A DNA stretch of 64,000 bases from Citrus sinensis (Eukaryota > Streptophyta > Magnoliopsida > Sapindales > Rutaceae): contig NC_068564.1 in assembly GCF_022201045.2 (NCBI RefSeq), positions 31,587,001 to 31,651,000 on the forward strand, read 5' to 3'. A model generated the notes under the pieces. That model ran no database searches. It was not told where the DNA came from and worked only from the letters and a program-made list of their open reading frames with translations. Below, in pieces: positions 25,549 to 37,979 of this stretch. The translations under genes and the position numbers were made by a program. Within the stretch, counting starts at the first letter, position 1. The number at the start of each line of letters is the position of its first letter.

Positions 25549-27781
25549 TAAAGATTCATCTGAATTCAGATCCAGATGCAAGTGTATCCGAAAATTGGAT
25601 ATCATTATTTTTTAATTTATTTATTTATTAAATAAAAATAAATGAAAAAATTTTTAAGTTAAATGAAAAAAAAAAACCTATGTGAATTTGTGGTGGCGTC
25701 TTTATTTGTGATGGTTTTAAATGGAATATATGTGGGTTTGTGATGGTGTTAGACTTGGATTTATATTATCTTTTTATGTTTAATTTATGTTTCGATATTT
25801 GTATTTGTGGATTTATGAAGTTGTTATATGCTAATTTAGGTGTTGAATTATTGATTGTTAAATTATGATTGGATTTTATTTGAATTTCTTAGGTAACTTT
25901 GTTAAATTTTAAACTATATTTGAATTATTATGCAGATTCGAATATCTTAAAAATCTACCAACAATCAGCACGATATTACCCGCATCCGGATCCGCATATT
26001 TTTTTACGGATCCACATGCGGATGCAAGCTTAAAATATCAGTGTAGATTCAGAACCGGATGCACCTACATCCGGGTAGGGACCCAGATTTTACATCCCTA
26101 ATTGTTTTAAATTATTTGAGATTACTATGTGAATGCGACGTGTGGTTTGTTAAGAGATAGAATCATAGAAGTGTGCAGGTGGGAATTCGAGTGAGAGTTT
26201 GAGCGCTGTGTGTGTGTGTGTGTGTGATCGGTCAGCTAGTGGTATAAGTGGCAATGACTAATTTGTTGAGTCGATGACCTGGGTTCCGTAAATGAGTCAC
26301 GATTCAAGAAATGAGCCATCAAAGTGATCCTGATATTTGTGAACTTGTCTAAGTTGAAATGATGCATTATCATCATCAAATGTCAAATCCCACTTTGAAA
26401 AAAAACATAACGCTTTACCCAACCACCTTTTAAATTCTTATAGGACGGCCAACAAAGTTCCCAATCTTGCATTTCATTCCGATAAGCTGAGGTAGCTATT
26501 ATTGTTCGACTTTTTATTGGCATTTTTTTTGTACAATTTTATAATAAATATATATAGGTATAAGCTTTGACTCTCTGGAAATCTCACTAGAATTATTTTA
26601 AAGAAATTTTTATTTAAGTAGTTACATATTTTTTAATCTTAGAAAGATATAGCCTAAACGTCAAAAGTTGATGAAGATTTTGCTCACCCCTAGTCCCCTA
26701 CATCTGAAAAAATTTAACTGAACCAACAAATAAAAAAAGTTCTAATCTTTACATCTTTGTCCAAAAAAGATTAAAAGTAATTACTCTATCAGAAAAAAAT
26801 GAGGATTTGAGTGCCTAACTTCAGTACAACAAGCTTAATGTTCAACGACCCTGCACAAATTTTCTCTATAATTTACGGGGGATGAGATTTTCTCTAATAG
26901 CCGTAATCTCTAAGTTTTTAACGCACCAATTTACTCCCAGTTCTTAGCTCTAATATGGAGAAATTGCTTTATACAATCATTATTATTAAATACTATATGT
27001 TTTCTTCATAGGAAATTAATTACGTTTCATATTTCATTGTTTTATAATCTCCTGATATGTGCTAGGGGCAAAAGTAATTAATAGGACGGTTACATTTTAT
27101 ATTAATTAATCTTGTTTTGTCGATTTAACACTGTTGTAGAGAGTAATCTTTATAAATTTTATTTCAATATTAAAATTGAGTGGGTGTAAGTTTAGAAAAT
27201 ACTTTGGAAAGAAATTTGTGTATTCATCTCTACCTGTAAAGATTTATTGATATATTCAAAAGTCAATTGTAAAAATCTTAAAGGCTTGAAAGGTTTAAAT
27301 AGTGAAATCTTCAAGCTCCATTTATGGACATAGAGTACGGTTACATTTTATATTAATTAATCTTCTTTTGTCAGTTGAGGTATGTGCTTTGTTTGAGTAG
27401 TTCGACAGAAATCCTTTCTTCCTCTATGAGTTCGTTTTTCTTTCTCTAAGCCTCAGTTGTAATCCTAAATTTTTGTTCCTTGAATTGGGCTTTTTCTTTT
27501 TTTTTTTCCTCCAAAATCTTGTTGCCAAGAATCAAGTTAATGCATTTGAGCCAAAAATCTATGATGAATATATTCAAATGAAATAATCAGTTATTTAGAA
27601 GCAGCATAGCATCTATCAGTGAACTACTTGAGAAGAAGAAACCCAGATTGACAGAATTTTGGAAAGCAACTGATATTTACCAATATCTATCACGCGATCA
27701 CAATATGCCAATGACACCCAACAGACAGCTATCAAACGAACATAATTAAATCATCTGTTGGAGGATAAACAACTAAGCATT

Positions 27782-27786
<5 letters not shown>

Positions 27787-27813
<27 letters not shown>
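27787..27813. repeat. (TA)n microsatellite
   Basis: An uninterrupted run of about 13 TA units in intergenic DNA. Confidence 0.9.
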
Positions 27814-27816
<3 letters not shown>

Positions 27817-29040
27817 TGCAATTAATCATCTAAAAATGTAATGAAACAAGATAATTAATCCAACCCTTCATAGATTAACTACACTAGAATTCGATCTTTT
27901 TCTAATCAGTTTCTGCATTGGGAAGAGGGGGTTTAGAATAACATACCTGAAATTATTATTGCAGCAAAATTCTTCCGGAGATAAATGGTAAGATATCAGG
28001 ATGGGGGAGAGAGAGAGGAGAGGCCGCTTGCAACAACAATTGCAAACCTATGAAATTGTAACGCAATGAGAAAGGCATATGTAATCTTGCTATTTTTTTA
28101 CTTTTTCAACAATTTTATTCCGACAGGCGACGGCATATATATAAATACAAATAATACATTAATTTCAAAGATCCTTATATTCACTCCATAGGAAAACTTT
28201 TGATTTTCCGAATCAAATCAAATCAAATGTACAATAATTAATAATAAATAAGAAAAAACTGTGGAAAATTTTAAAAGAAAAACAATATATAAGAATAAGA
28301 ATAAAAGGTCGTGATGATGATGCCAGCAAAATCATTTAAAGTGATTCAATAGAAATGCATGCAACAACCGATACTTACTGCAGGAAGAATCTTTTTGCTC
28401 TCACCTTACATCAAGTGTTTGACAACAGTACGTACTGCAGCTGCTTCGATCTTTTCTCAATTTATATGCAGACCATTAATACTTAAAATTAACATGTAAT
28501 AAGTGAGAGATTTGCTTTACATAAACTTCAAGCAAGGCACATATAAAAGTAGGGGTCGCGCTGGATTTCCAGAAGTAGCCAGTACAGCATGTGGAGCATG
28601 CAGTGTACTAAATTAAAGGGAGCTTGTGTGACTTTTGATGCTCTCTCTACTTTGGCAAGATTTTCTAATTTCACTTTTGACGTTTTATAAGTTTACCATG
28701 TGATAAAACTAATTTTCTTCACGTAAGCGGCTTGAATTACACGCGTTGATGAATTATCATTTGCTTTTGTCAATGGTTTTGGTTTCATTTGTAATGAAAA
28801 ACAATACATTGAGTGAGGATGAGGCTACCTGGGGTTTCCTTTATTGTCTGTGAATATGAGAAAGACACGATCTCAGTCGCTTGCACATTACAACGATGCA
28901 GGGCTCCATTTGTGATTTGGCTTAATCAACTCTCCAAATCCCAGATCCAGATGTTGGTTAATTATTGACATTTTCGGCGGCTCAGATGTCGTATCTGCTT
29001 TACTTCCATTCAAAGAAAACCAATTCAATCAAACAAAGTG

Positions 29041-29042
<2 letters not shown>

Positions 29043-29072
<30 letters not shown>
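29043..29072. repeat. (AC)n microsatellite
   Basis: About 15 uninterrupted CA/AC units in intergenic DNA. Confidence 0.9.
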
Positions 29073-29074
<2 letters not shown>

Positions 29075-30897
29075 CACCATTTTATTGAAATAAAACTTCT
29101 GAGATTAATTTTGCTCAAGCATTTTCTTTTTGCTTTTCTTCTTTCTTATCTTTTTGCCCTTTTTGGGATGATGTCAAAGTCTATATATATATATATATAT
29201 ATTTTTCTAAAGCCGACTAGGGGTTGTATTTGAAGTTTGAAGATAGCACGCAAAACTTTTGATAACTAGTTTTACCGCCTTAGTGGTCCTATTAATATAT
29301 ACTCTTTGATTTTTCTTATAGCAAAAAGATCTAGTCGATTGTCTGTATGGAGCAGCTCTTTTTGACATATAAAATTGTTGACTCTACATAAGCATGCGTA
29401 GCAAGCCGTTAGACATAAACACAAAGTGAAAATAAATTCGATGACGGTGAAAATGACTTGACTACATTGTGTATATCCCAATAAGCATGCGTAAGATATT
29501 TGTTTACTTTCTTGTTTGACATCTAATTAGTCTTTCCTATGAGTATATCGTAATTAATTCTTCAAAATTATTCCATCGTCTATATATATGAGTTTATATA
29601 GGTCAAGATTTTCAAACAAAAAAAAAAAGTCGAAGAGAGCCCGATCAAATGAAGCATGCGATATGATCATTGCCCTACATTATTAATTTATTAGTATCAT
29701 TTGTTTTTTCGTAATTTGGGGCAAACGGTAATTTACTTGTTTCACAGCTGTGGGTATGGGCCAGTTTCGCTCTGATCTAGCATGTACCCACCAGGGTGCA
29801 CGAAATGATACTGCCGTATAAACTTGGTCCCAAATTGTGCCCATAACAGTCACTCTGTTCCATTACATTATTAAAGTGCAATGATATTGCCAAAATTCTA
29901 GGTGTCAAAAAACTATTAATTTGAAGGAAAAAAAAAAGGAAAAAAAAATCAATCTTTTGAAAAATAAAATATATATTAGCAGTGTGTCATTTCATCATGT
30001 TGTTAAACACAGTCATAATGCAAATTAGACAGTCAATCAGAATGAGATTAGCATGAATTTTCTTTTTTCTTTTTTTTCGAATATTTAAAAAAAGATCTAA
30101 CGGATTCTGTACTGAACTGCACCATTATATGCTGGGGCGAACTATGTGCAGGCCTGGCTTTCGAGGCCCAAAAAAGCAATTCCAGAAAAAATAAAGTACT
30201 AAATTGAAAATTTACCTGCTTCTACATCAATTTTGTATTTGAAACCCTCAGGTATATGTAATATATTTCTGTTTAAACTTACTATTTTATGTTTCTCCTT
30301 TAAGGCCTTACCAGCAGATTTTATAATATAGTATACCCAAGTTTTTATTTTTGACATTATGACCCGTCCAACCAAAATCTTGATAAAAATGTCAAGATGG
30401 TAAAGCATTTAACTATGGTTGTATGGGCAATCCGATGCGGGATTTGACTAAATTTTATGCACGGATTTCTTAAAAGTTGGTTGGTCTAAAGTTAAAAAAA
30501 ATAAATTATATCGAACTTTTGTTTCCTTTTTTCTTTTTAATAAAAAATTCTAGATAAATTAAGGCATATGAATTTTGACATTTTTTGAGATTCAATTTAA
30601 ATAGGGTTAATTTAGAATTATCTCTCTTGTGAATTAATTTAGAATTATCTCTATCGTGAATTAATTATCTTCAAATCACTTTCTTTATTTTAAAAAATCT
30701 CAATTTACCCGTGTTTTTGTTAAGAAGATTGAAAAAAAAAAAACAATCTCATTTCTCCCTTATCATTTTGAAAAAAAAAATAAAGATAACTTGAGATTTA
30801 AAAAAACGAGGGTGATTTCAAACTAGGTAATTTATAAGCGAAAATTTTAAAATTTACTATTATAGTTAATTGCCCAATGACAAGAGATGGGCAAAAG

Positions 30898-30940
30898 ATA
30901 AAGGTAAAGAAAGGTAAAGGTAAAGAAAGGTAAAGGTAAA
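30898..30940. repeat. Short tandem GGTAAA/GAAAGGTAAA repeat
   Basis: Four to five copies of a GGTAAA-based purine unit, alternating with AGAAA. Simple-sequence array without other context. Confidence 0.75.
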
Positions 30941-32365
30941 TAAGACACTTGCCTTCACGGAGTTGGCACTCCCTCGTGGAAGATGCCAAGATGGAAGAAA
31001 TGGAAAAAGAAAATTCCGTTCACTACTTTTCACTTTATATCATCAACACCCATATATTCCTAAGATAAAGTTAGTTGGGGAAATATTATTTGATTAAATC
31101 TGATCAATATGAAGTACAAAGTTAACTACTATGTAAATTATATTTTATATAAGAGTTGGGTTAGTAGCTTAAACTTTTTACTTAAAATTATGATTAAATA
31201 TTTCATGCAATATTGGATTCGCTCAATTTTATAATATGGTTTGAAGTTAAATTTTCCATCTTGATAGTAAAAATTTATGTCATAATTTCGAGTCAAATTT
31301 TTAAATCAAGAAAACCCCACCCCTCGTTTATATGAAGCAGTAAGCACCAATGAGATAACTACGTATAAATCTCATTTATTTTTTACTTCATTACAACTTT
31401 GTAAAAGAGATTGTCATTTTAATCCTCTAATGTCTTTGTCTTTTACTGGTTATCTCTTATATTTCTTTTAATGTACTTAGTACTCATTTGACGTCAATTT
31501 TTAAATGAAGACATATCAATTTTTAATGAAAAACATATCATATTCACAAAATAACAAGTTAAAAATAAATATGAATTATGAAGGCAAGATCTAGCTCCAG
31601 CGGTAATGATAAGGGTGCGCGAGTTAATTAATAATTAAAAAAAATTAAAGAAACTGAAAAAATTTGGCAAAAGCCGAAATCATGAATGGAAATAGAAATT
31701 TCTCCAACTCCAAATTAAAAGAACTTTTAAGAGAGATTGTCAATTTCCTCGACAAAAATTAATTTGTATCACTTACTTCCTTTTTCATAATAGTCAATAT
31801 CCTCCTACGACATAATTTTACAATGTTACTCTTATTTTTAAATACATTTTTATTCGTACTTATTATGAAGTAAATGAACCATATGAATGGAAATTAAAAC
31901 TAAAAAAAATTAAGAATTAAAAATAAGAAATATATGTTTCAGTATGAATAAAAAACTAATAATAAGATATTTCCCTTATATTAAACATATATTTTATATT
32001 CTCAAGATAAATTATCAAGCAAGCGACCTATTTACCCCTCTTTTCCTTTAAATTTTGGGTGTCGAGGCTTTTGTGATCTTATGAATATAGTAGAGAGTAA
32101 GTGATATATGTTGATTTTAGTAAGGAGAAATTGAAAAACTACCGAACTTTGTTTTTTTTTTTTTTTTTAGAATGATTGAAACATAATTTTCTATGTTCAT
32201 TTTTTCATCCGTATTATGAATGATAATTGTAAAAACAAATATGCCAAAAATCTAGAACATGCAGGAGATGCTGCAATTTCATCTAACTTTAATTTATTCT
32301 TCCTTATCCACATATATATAAAAGTATGTATGCAAAGAACAACTTACCTTATTTAGAGCTGAAAG

Positions 32366-32545
32366 ATGAAGAAGTTTCTGAGAAAAAAAATCATCTGCTT
32401 TCGGTTCGATTCGATTCCGTCGGCCTCTTTAAAAAGAGATGTGAAAGAGCTTCGAATCAATAATCCTTTTCTGAAAGAGATGTTGGAATCGAAACTTGAA
32501 GATGAAGACTTACTTGGCAAGTTCGCGGAAGAGCTTGCTGTCTAG
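32366..32545 (+). CDS. Possible small protein or gene fragment (59 aa), unrecognised
   Basis: The ATG at 32366 opens 59 codons to a TAG at 32543-32545. The start is strongly basic (MKKFLRKK), the second half is acidic and helix-like (KELRINNPFLKEMLESKLED..). Composition and codon use look more coding-like than the surrounding AT-rich DNA. A second frame (32496-32720) overlaps its end in another phase. There is no recognisable domain, intron signal or neighbour to suggest a role. It could be a genuine short protein or a fragment of a decayed gene. Confidence 0.35.
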   Translation: MKKFLRKKIICFRFDSIPSASLKRDVKELRINNPFLKEMLESKLEDEDLLGKFAEELAV

Positions 32546-33540
32546 TAGTTGCAAAAGACGACATCGCAATTCCCGTCGTATTGAAAAAGAAACCAAGAGA
32601 CGTTGTTACTTCTTAGCTACCCCATTTCATTTTCCTCTGTTATTTTACAGGTTTTTTAGTACACCTGTAAACTTCGTGGAAAGAGCGACGATCATGACGG
32701 TTCAACAATATCAACATTAATGGGCCTTCCTTCCCCACACAGCTATAATGAAATAAACATTGCTCCATACATGTTTCAACCTTAACGTGTTAGGTTTTAG
32801 CCGTCTGACCTCATTTGGAAATATACTTTTAGGAGCCTCAAAAGTGATTTTAAAAAAATCTTAAAGTTAATTTTAATATTTAATAAATTTTTTTAAAAAT
32901 TATTTTTGTCAAAATTATCTTATTGTACAGTAAATTTTGAAAAGTAGGTTTTTCAAAATTTGATTTTAAAAATCAATTTTATACCTAATATGATTCCTTA
33001 TATATTTTGTAAAAATCTAAAATTATCCTTATTAGTGGGAAACAAAATCATTAACTTCAAAGAGAATATTACTATTACCAACTATATTGAGATAACTGAA
33101 TAAAAAATAATTTAATAATATAAAATATTTATTTTAGTTATCAATTATTTTATATACATGTGTTATAAATGTGTAAATAAACTTTATTTAACATTATATC
33201 TATTTAACAATAAATTTTATCGTGCACATATGACTGCATTTAAAACTCACGTTATTTTTAAAAATAAATTTTACTAAATATTTATCTAAATCTCTTCACA
33301 TTTAATTATTTATACATCACATATAAATAATAATTATTTTAAAAAATACATCCTTACCAAACTGAGCTAATACAAATTAAAAAGTTCATAACTTGAATGA
33401 TCTAAATTGGGGGTAGATCTACCCACAAGAGTGATAGCAACTGACCCCACAATACTTTTTTTTCCTTAAATTTAATTTTTTTATTCAATTTATGACATCA
33501 CATTATTAGTTTATAAATTAAACTCACTAACCCTCACTAG
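32546..33540. other. Intergenic AT-rich DNA
   Basis: I see no gene here. The stretch near 32815-33000 has wording common in plant MITEs (an AAATATACTTTTAGGAGC opening), but no paired end was found. Confidence 0.5.
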
Positions 33541-33559
33541 TGTTTTTTTTTTTTTTCCG

Positions 33560-36390
33560 AAATTTTGTAATGACTTTACATAGTTAAACCCTAGAAATTT
33601 TGTTTTTTCCACTGAGTGGTATATACAAAAATAATCTTTTTTTTCTCTATCATGTGATGGGTGAGTAGTGGATTATCAAGTTGCCCCCTACGAATCAACT
33701 TCCTGTCTCAGCCCCTAGGTTTAGGTTGCAAAACTAATTGCCAAGGTTCGCGCCCCTTAGTCACTGGCGGTGCCTAATGAATTTTTCCCTCGTGTAAATC
33801 TAGCCATTTTGATTCCGTTTGGTACAACTTTTAAAGTAAAGTTTATTTAAGTAGATGAGTTTTTATAAATAGAACTTATACCTAAAAATTTTTAATTTTT
33901 TGGTTGTTTAAAAGAGATTTTATTTAAAATTAATGAAATTACTTTAATAGACAAACTTTTTAAAATTATGTTATGAAAAAAATAAAATGAGATTATTAAA
34001 TAAATAGAGGATGTTTTAAATATTTTAATGTTTAAAAAAAAGTTTTTCAATCTCTATTCCCAAAAGCCCAAAATTTGAGCTTTTACTAGTAGAGGCAAAA
34101 TAACTTGTTTAAGCTTCAAAAGCTCTATTAGAAAAACAACCAAACAATAACAAAAATTATGATAAAAGTTTATGAAATTAAATAAGCACTTATGGTCATT
34201 AAATATGTCATACCAAACAAGCATTTAATAAGAGTAAATACAAACATATGTTTGTTTGCTCTTATTGGGCTACGACGGTAGACCTAGGACTAGGTTAAAT
34301 TTTTATTATTAGTTTATATACTCTCTTATTGGGTAATGGGGTTAAATTCGCACTATTAAGGTGTGTTTATTTCCGGTATTAAAGAATCGAAATTCAGATT
34401 AGATTTTTTGATAGCATTTACTTCACAAATTAAGATGAAAATCGGGATCAAATGAGTGGAACCCACCTCAATTTGAATTTGGGGAATGAGATATTGAATA
34501 CTAAGGGAAAATTCTTATTATTACCATTCAAATAAAAAACTTATTTTTAATTCTCATTTTCCATTCTCATTTAAGCTCATTCTGATTCCGGTCCGTTTCA
34601 ATTACCTACTAATAAATGCATCATTAGTGTATGCATTTTAACTATATGTTTTAAATTGTGATCAGTAAATAGATTATCCTACACTGTTTTCAGCCATATA
34701 ATTTCATTGGATTACATCGCAGGAAGATTACTACCTAAGAAAATTGTCAAATTGATTCAATCAAATAATCACTATATTGTATTTTAATTCTTGTTTTCTA
34801 CTCGTATAATATATACCAATTGTTCATTGACTTCCCGTACTCGATCTTCTTGGAATTTTTCCCATCTCAAAGCAAAGAAAAACCAAATTGCGTAGCTAGC
34901 TATAGCAATTGCCAGGAAAAAATCAAATGAGAAATCTTTACGTTAAAGCCTAAAAAAGAACGTTGGTAGACTATATTGTCTAATCTATATTTATTCTAAT
35001 AATATAGACATAGAATGGAGAAATTTTGCACCATAAATGAGTCAACTCGACGACTCTAGAGTCCGTCTGTAAGAGCTACATTTATCCATTAAGCCGTGTC
35101 CAAGGTGCATGGAAAATTTTGCAAATGGTTCAGCTAATTGAAGATTTTGTACTTTCTTTAAGATAAGATTGGTTTTTGCTTTCACATGTATCGAAAGCTT
35201 TTTCTTTTATTTCTCTTGCTCTTTTGCTTTATTTGATGATTTTGAAATATTCATTCAATGCTTTGATTTTGCAGAAAATCAAAGTGAAAATTTCCAAGAA
35301 CTACTTGAGCTTTTGCACCAATCTCTGCACCATCCTGTAAAGATTTTGTACTTTCTTTAGGATAATTTGGAGTTTTGGACTTGCATACAGTGAGAGAATT
35401 CGTTCAGCGAAATGGAGATGTCCATTCTCAAATCTCAATGGCTAGTTTTGCAAATTAACTCCATACCAGATGAACGGAAAAAAGAATAGGAAGTTCCAGA
35501 AAATGAGAACTGAAACTGAAACTAAGCTTAATGCTGTAATAAGGGGCTTGACCAGAATCATCATTAATACATGCAACACAAAGAGCAAACAAGTTTATGA
35601 AATTAAACCTACCTTGCATCTTCCTGATGCTGATTGCTGTTACGAGTCCAAGAAAAATGAGAACAGAACTGAAAATTGGCATAACTAATGCTCAAATAAA
35701 TTACAAAATGCGCTGTCAAATGTGGATAAAACACATAAACTGCGAGCAAAAGGCATTTTTTTTTGGCATCGTCTTGCAGAAAGCAGCCGGCCTGGGCAAA
35801 TCATCCATCTGACTCCGAGAGATCTACATCAATATATATTATGTCAAAGGAGGTGTTATACACTTATAAAATCTAAAGAAGAACATACTGTATATAATTA
35901 ATAGCATTAAAACCTTGATTATGGATTGATTTCCTAGAGAACAACTTAATTACTGATTCGTACTGCGCAAAAGAAAAATTTATTCATTTATATCTCTGGG
36001 TCCACGATGCAGCTGGTTAATTAGCACTTTACGCAGTGTCACAGTCTCACAGAAGCCGCTTCAAAAATGGATAGTTCGTTGCAGCTTCTCTGTTGGGTTC
36101 ATCGTCTATGTTACTTAAAATCAAAGTTACTACAAAAAGATTAAAAGCGATCTTCCTAAACGAGGAACTCGCTCAGAACCTCTGGTTTATCTTTGCCGTC
36201 ACTGTTTCTATTATGCCGATGGTCGACGACTTCAAAGTAATAAATTGAAATATGTTACACTTCGGTGAAATTGAATGTCATTAAACGATATGTCATTTAC
36301 GTAAATTATTATCAGACGACATGTCATCTATGTGAAATATCTCAGCCGACTAGGCGTCGACGCAATACTAAAATATGTAAATCGTGTAAT
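33560..36390. repeat. Copy A of a ~2.8-kb direct duplication with Nopp140-gene fragments
   Basis: Long stretches match copy B (about 36400-39090) in order and orientation: 33600-33790 with 36410-36620, 34250-34310 with 36720-36790, 34640-34790 with 36915-37030, 34820-35130 with 37040-38060, and 36000-36300 with 38740-39010. Within it, 35300-35338 resembles the exon at 41241-41302 of the Nopp140-like gene, and 35590-35930 resembles its intron 42870-43190 (shared words include ATGAAAT.AAACCTACCTTGCA and TAGCATTAAAACCTTGATTATG). It therefore contains decayed fragments of that gene. No open frame survives. Confidence 0.75.
33816..34225. mobile_element. AT-rich MITE-like sequence
   Basis: The left end reads CCGTTTGGTACAAC and the right end reversed reads TTGTTTGGTATGAC. 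This gives a short imperfect terminal inverted repeat around ~410 bp of AT-rich DNA. It is related to 25325-25548. The target duplication is not certain. Confidence 0.45.
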
Positions 36391-37252
36391 GATTTAACAT
36401 AGCTATCTATCCCTTGAAACTTTATTTTTCCCTTGAGTGACATAGACTTAAGTAATAACTAAAAAATAATTTTTATCCCTATCATGTAATGGAATGAGAA
36501 GTGGGTTATTATGTTGCTCCCCATAAGTCAAATTCTTGTCTTAGCTCCTAAGTTGAGGTTGCAACCTATGGATCTAAATGACACTTGCGGTGACCAATAT
36601 TAAATTATTTCTACACGTAACTCTAAATAGTTTAAGTAGAGAGTAATTACACATATGACAAGAATCAAACGAATAAAAATATGTATACATGAAAAATGTT
36701 CAATATTAATTTTTCTATAATTACGGCGGCATTTATTAACTGTGGTGGGTAAACCTTGGACTAAATTAAATTCTTATATAACTCAGATTATACTATTATT
36801 ATTAGTCAAATGTTAAGTTATAGTCGGCTGTAACTTACTCCTCTCATAAAAATTATATAGATCCATTACTGTGTTACAGTTCACGTGAGAGGAATGGTTG
36901 TAAATTGGATCGTTTTGGCTATGTTTTAAACTATGCTCAGTATGTAGATTTCGCTAAGTAGTTTAGAGACACATCATTTCATTTGATTCGATCAAATCAT
37001 CGCTATGTATTATTATTATTTTCCATTCTTACAATCTGTTGATTATTGAGTTCCCGACTCGATCTCCTTGGAAATTTTTGCTTCTTAAATCAAAGTAAAA
37101 CCAAATTGCATAGTCATTGCAATTGCCAGGAAAAAATCTCAAATGAAATTTCTTCACGATAAAGCCTAAAAAGATAGTGTATATTTATATAATATAGACT
37201 TGGAATGGAGAAATTTTGCACCATAAATGAGTCAACTAGACGACTCCAGAGT

Positions 37253-37979
37253 TAGAGCTGGCAAACTTTGACATGACTCGATTACCCGACACGAACACGA
37301 CATAAATAAATGGGTATGGGTCGTCAAATTTAACACGATTATTAAATGAGTCGGGTCCGGGTCAACATGATTTTTTTCCGTGTCGGGTTTGGGTTAAAAT
37401 TCTTGACCCATTTACCCGATCAATGGCCCGATTATATTTTTTATTTTAAAATAATTTATATATTCTTATAATTAAAACTCAAATATTAGAGATGATTTTC
37501 TTTTTTTTATTCTTTAAAAGGGTGAATATAAACACAATGTTTTATTTATAAAAATTTACATACATTTAGAGCTTCAATAGTGTAAATGTGTAAAAATTGA
37601 TAGACATGTATATTTTATAATATTGATATATAATATTATATATATATATATAAAATTAAAACCTCAATAGTGTACATGTGTAATATATTGGTAGATATGT
37701 ATATTTTATAATATCGATAAATTATGCATGTATGTATGTATGTATGTATGTATGTATGTATGTATGCATGATAGTGTGTAAATATTTGATGTAACTTTTG
37801 TTCAATATATAGATATTAAATGGGTTATTGGGTAACCCAATTATTTTTCCGTGTCGGGTTTGAGTCTCAATATTTTGACACAATTATTAAATGGATCGGG
37901 TTTGAATCGACCTAAATTTGACACGACACGAAACTGACACGACACGAACACAACCCAATGACCCATTTTGCCAGCTCTA
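37253..37979 (+). mobile_element. hAT-type non-autonomous element with intact 8-bp target duplication
   Basis: This 727-bp element starts TAGAGCTGGCAAA and ends TTTGCCAGCTCTA, perfect 13-bp terminal inverted repeats. It is flanked by the perfect 8-bp direct repeat TCCAGAGT at 37245-37252 and 37980-37987. The paralogous segment at 35040-35070 has the uninterrupted site (CGACTCTAGAGTCCGTCTG), so the insertion is proven by an empty site in the same window. Its interior repeats ACGGGTTTGGGT / ACACGAACACGAC-type words and a TGTA microsatellite. There is no transposase, so movement would need an autonomous hAT elsewhere. Confidence 0.92.
37727..37766. repeat. (TGTA)n microsatellite
   Basis: About ten tetranucleotide units inside the hAT element. 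The related copy at 19077-19616 has only a short ACAT run (near 19476-19495) in the equivalent position. Confidence 0.9.

Larger units (their letters stand above)
25549..32365. other. Gene-poor AT-rich region
   Basis: No coding gene was found in either strand. It holds a GC-richer patch rich in GGATCC/CCGGATGC wording near 25940-26100 (probably a transposon remnant), microsatellites near 26210, 27787, 29043 and 29183, a purine-rich GGTAAA repeat at 30898-30940, and many short AT-rich frames without family features. A non-coding RNA gene cannot be excluded. Confidence 0.55.

Noticed and set aside
28555..28612. Possible microRNA hairpin around AGTACAGCATG..CATGCAGTGTACT
   Set aside because: The stem is only about 11 bp with a bulge, and no known miRNA sequence was recognised.
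33715..33780. Possible tRNA gene because of a GGTTCG word
   Set aside because: No cloverleaf arms or A-box could be built around it; the sequence belongs to the duplicated segment.
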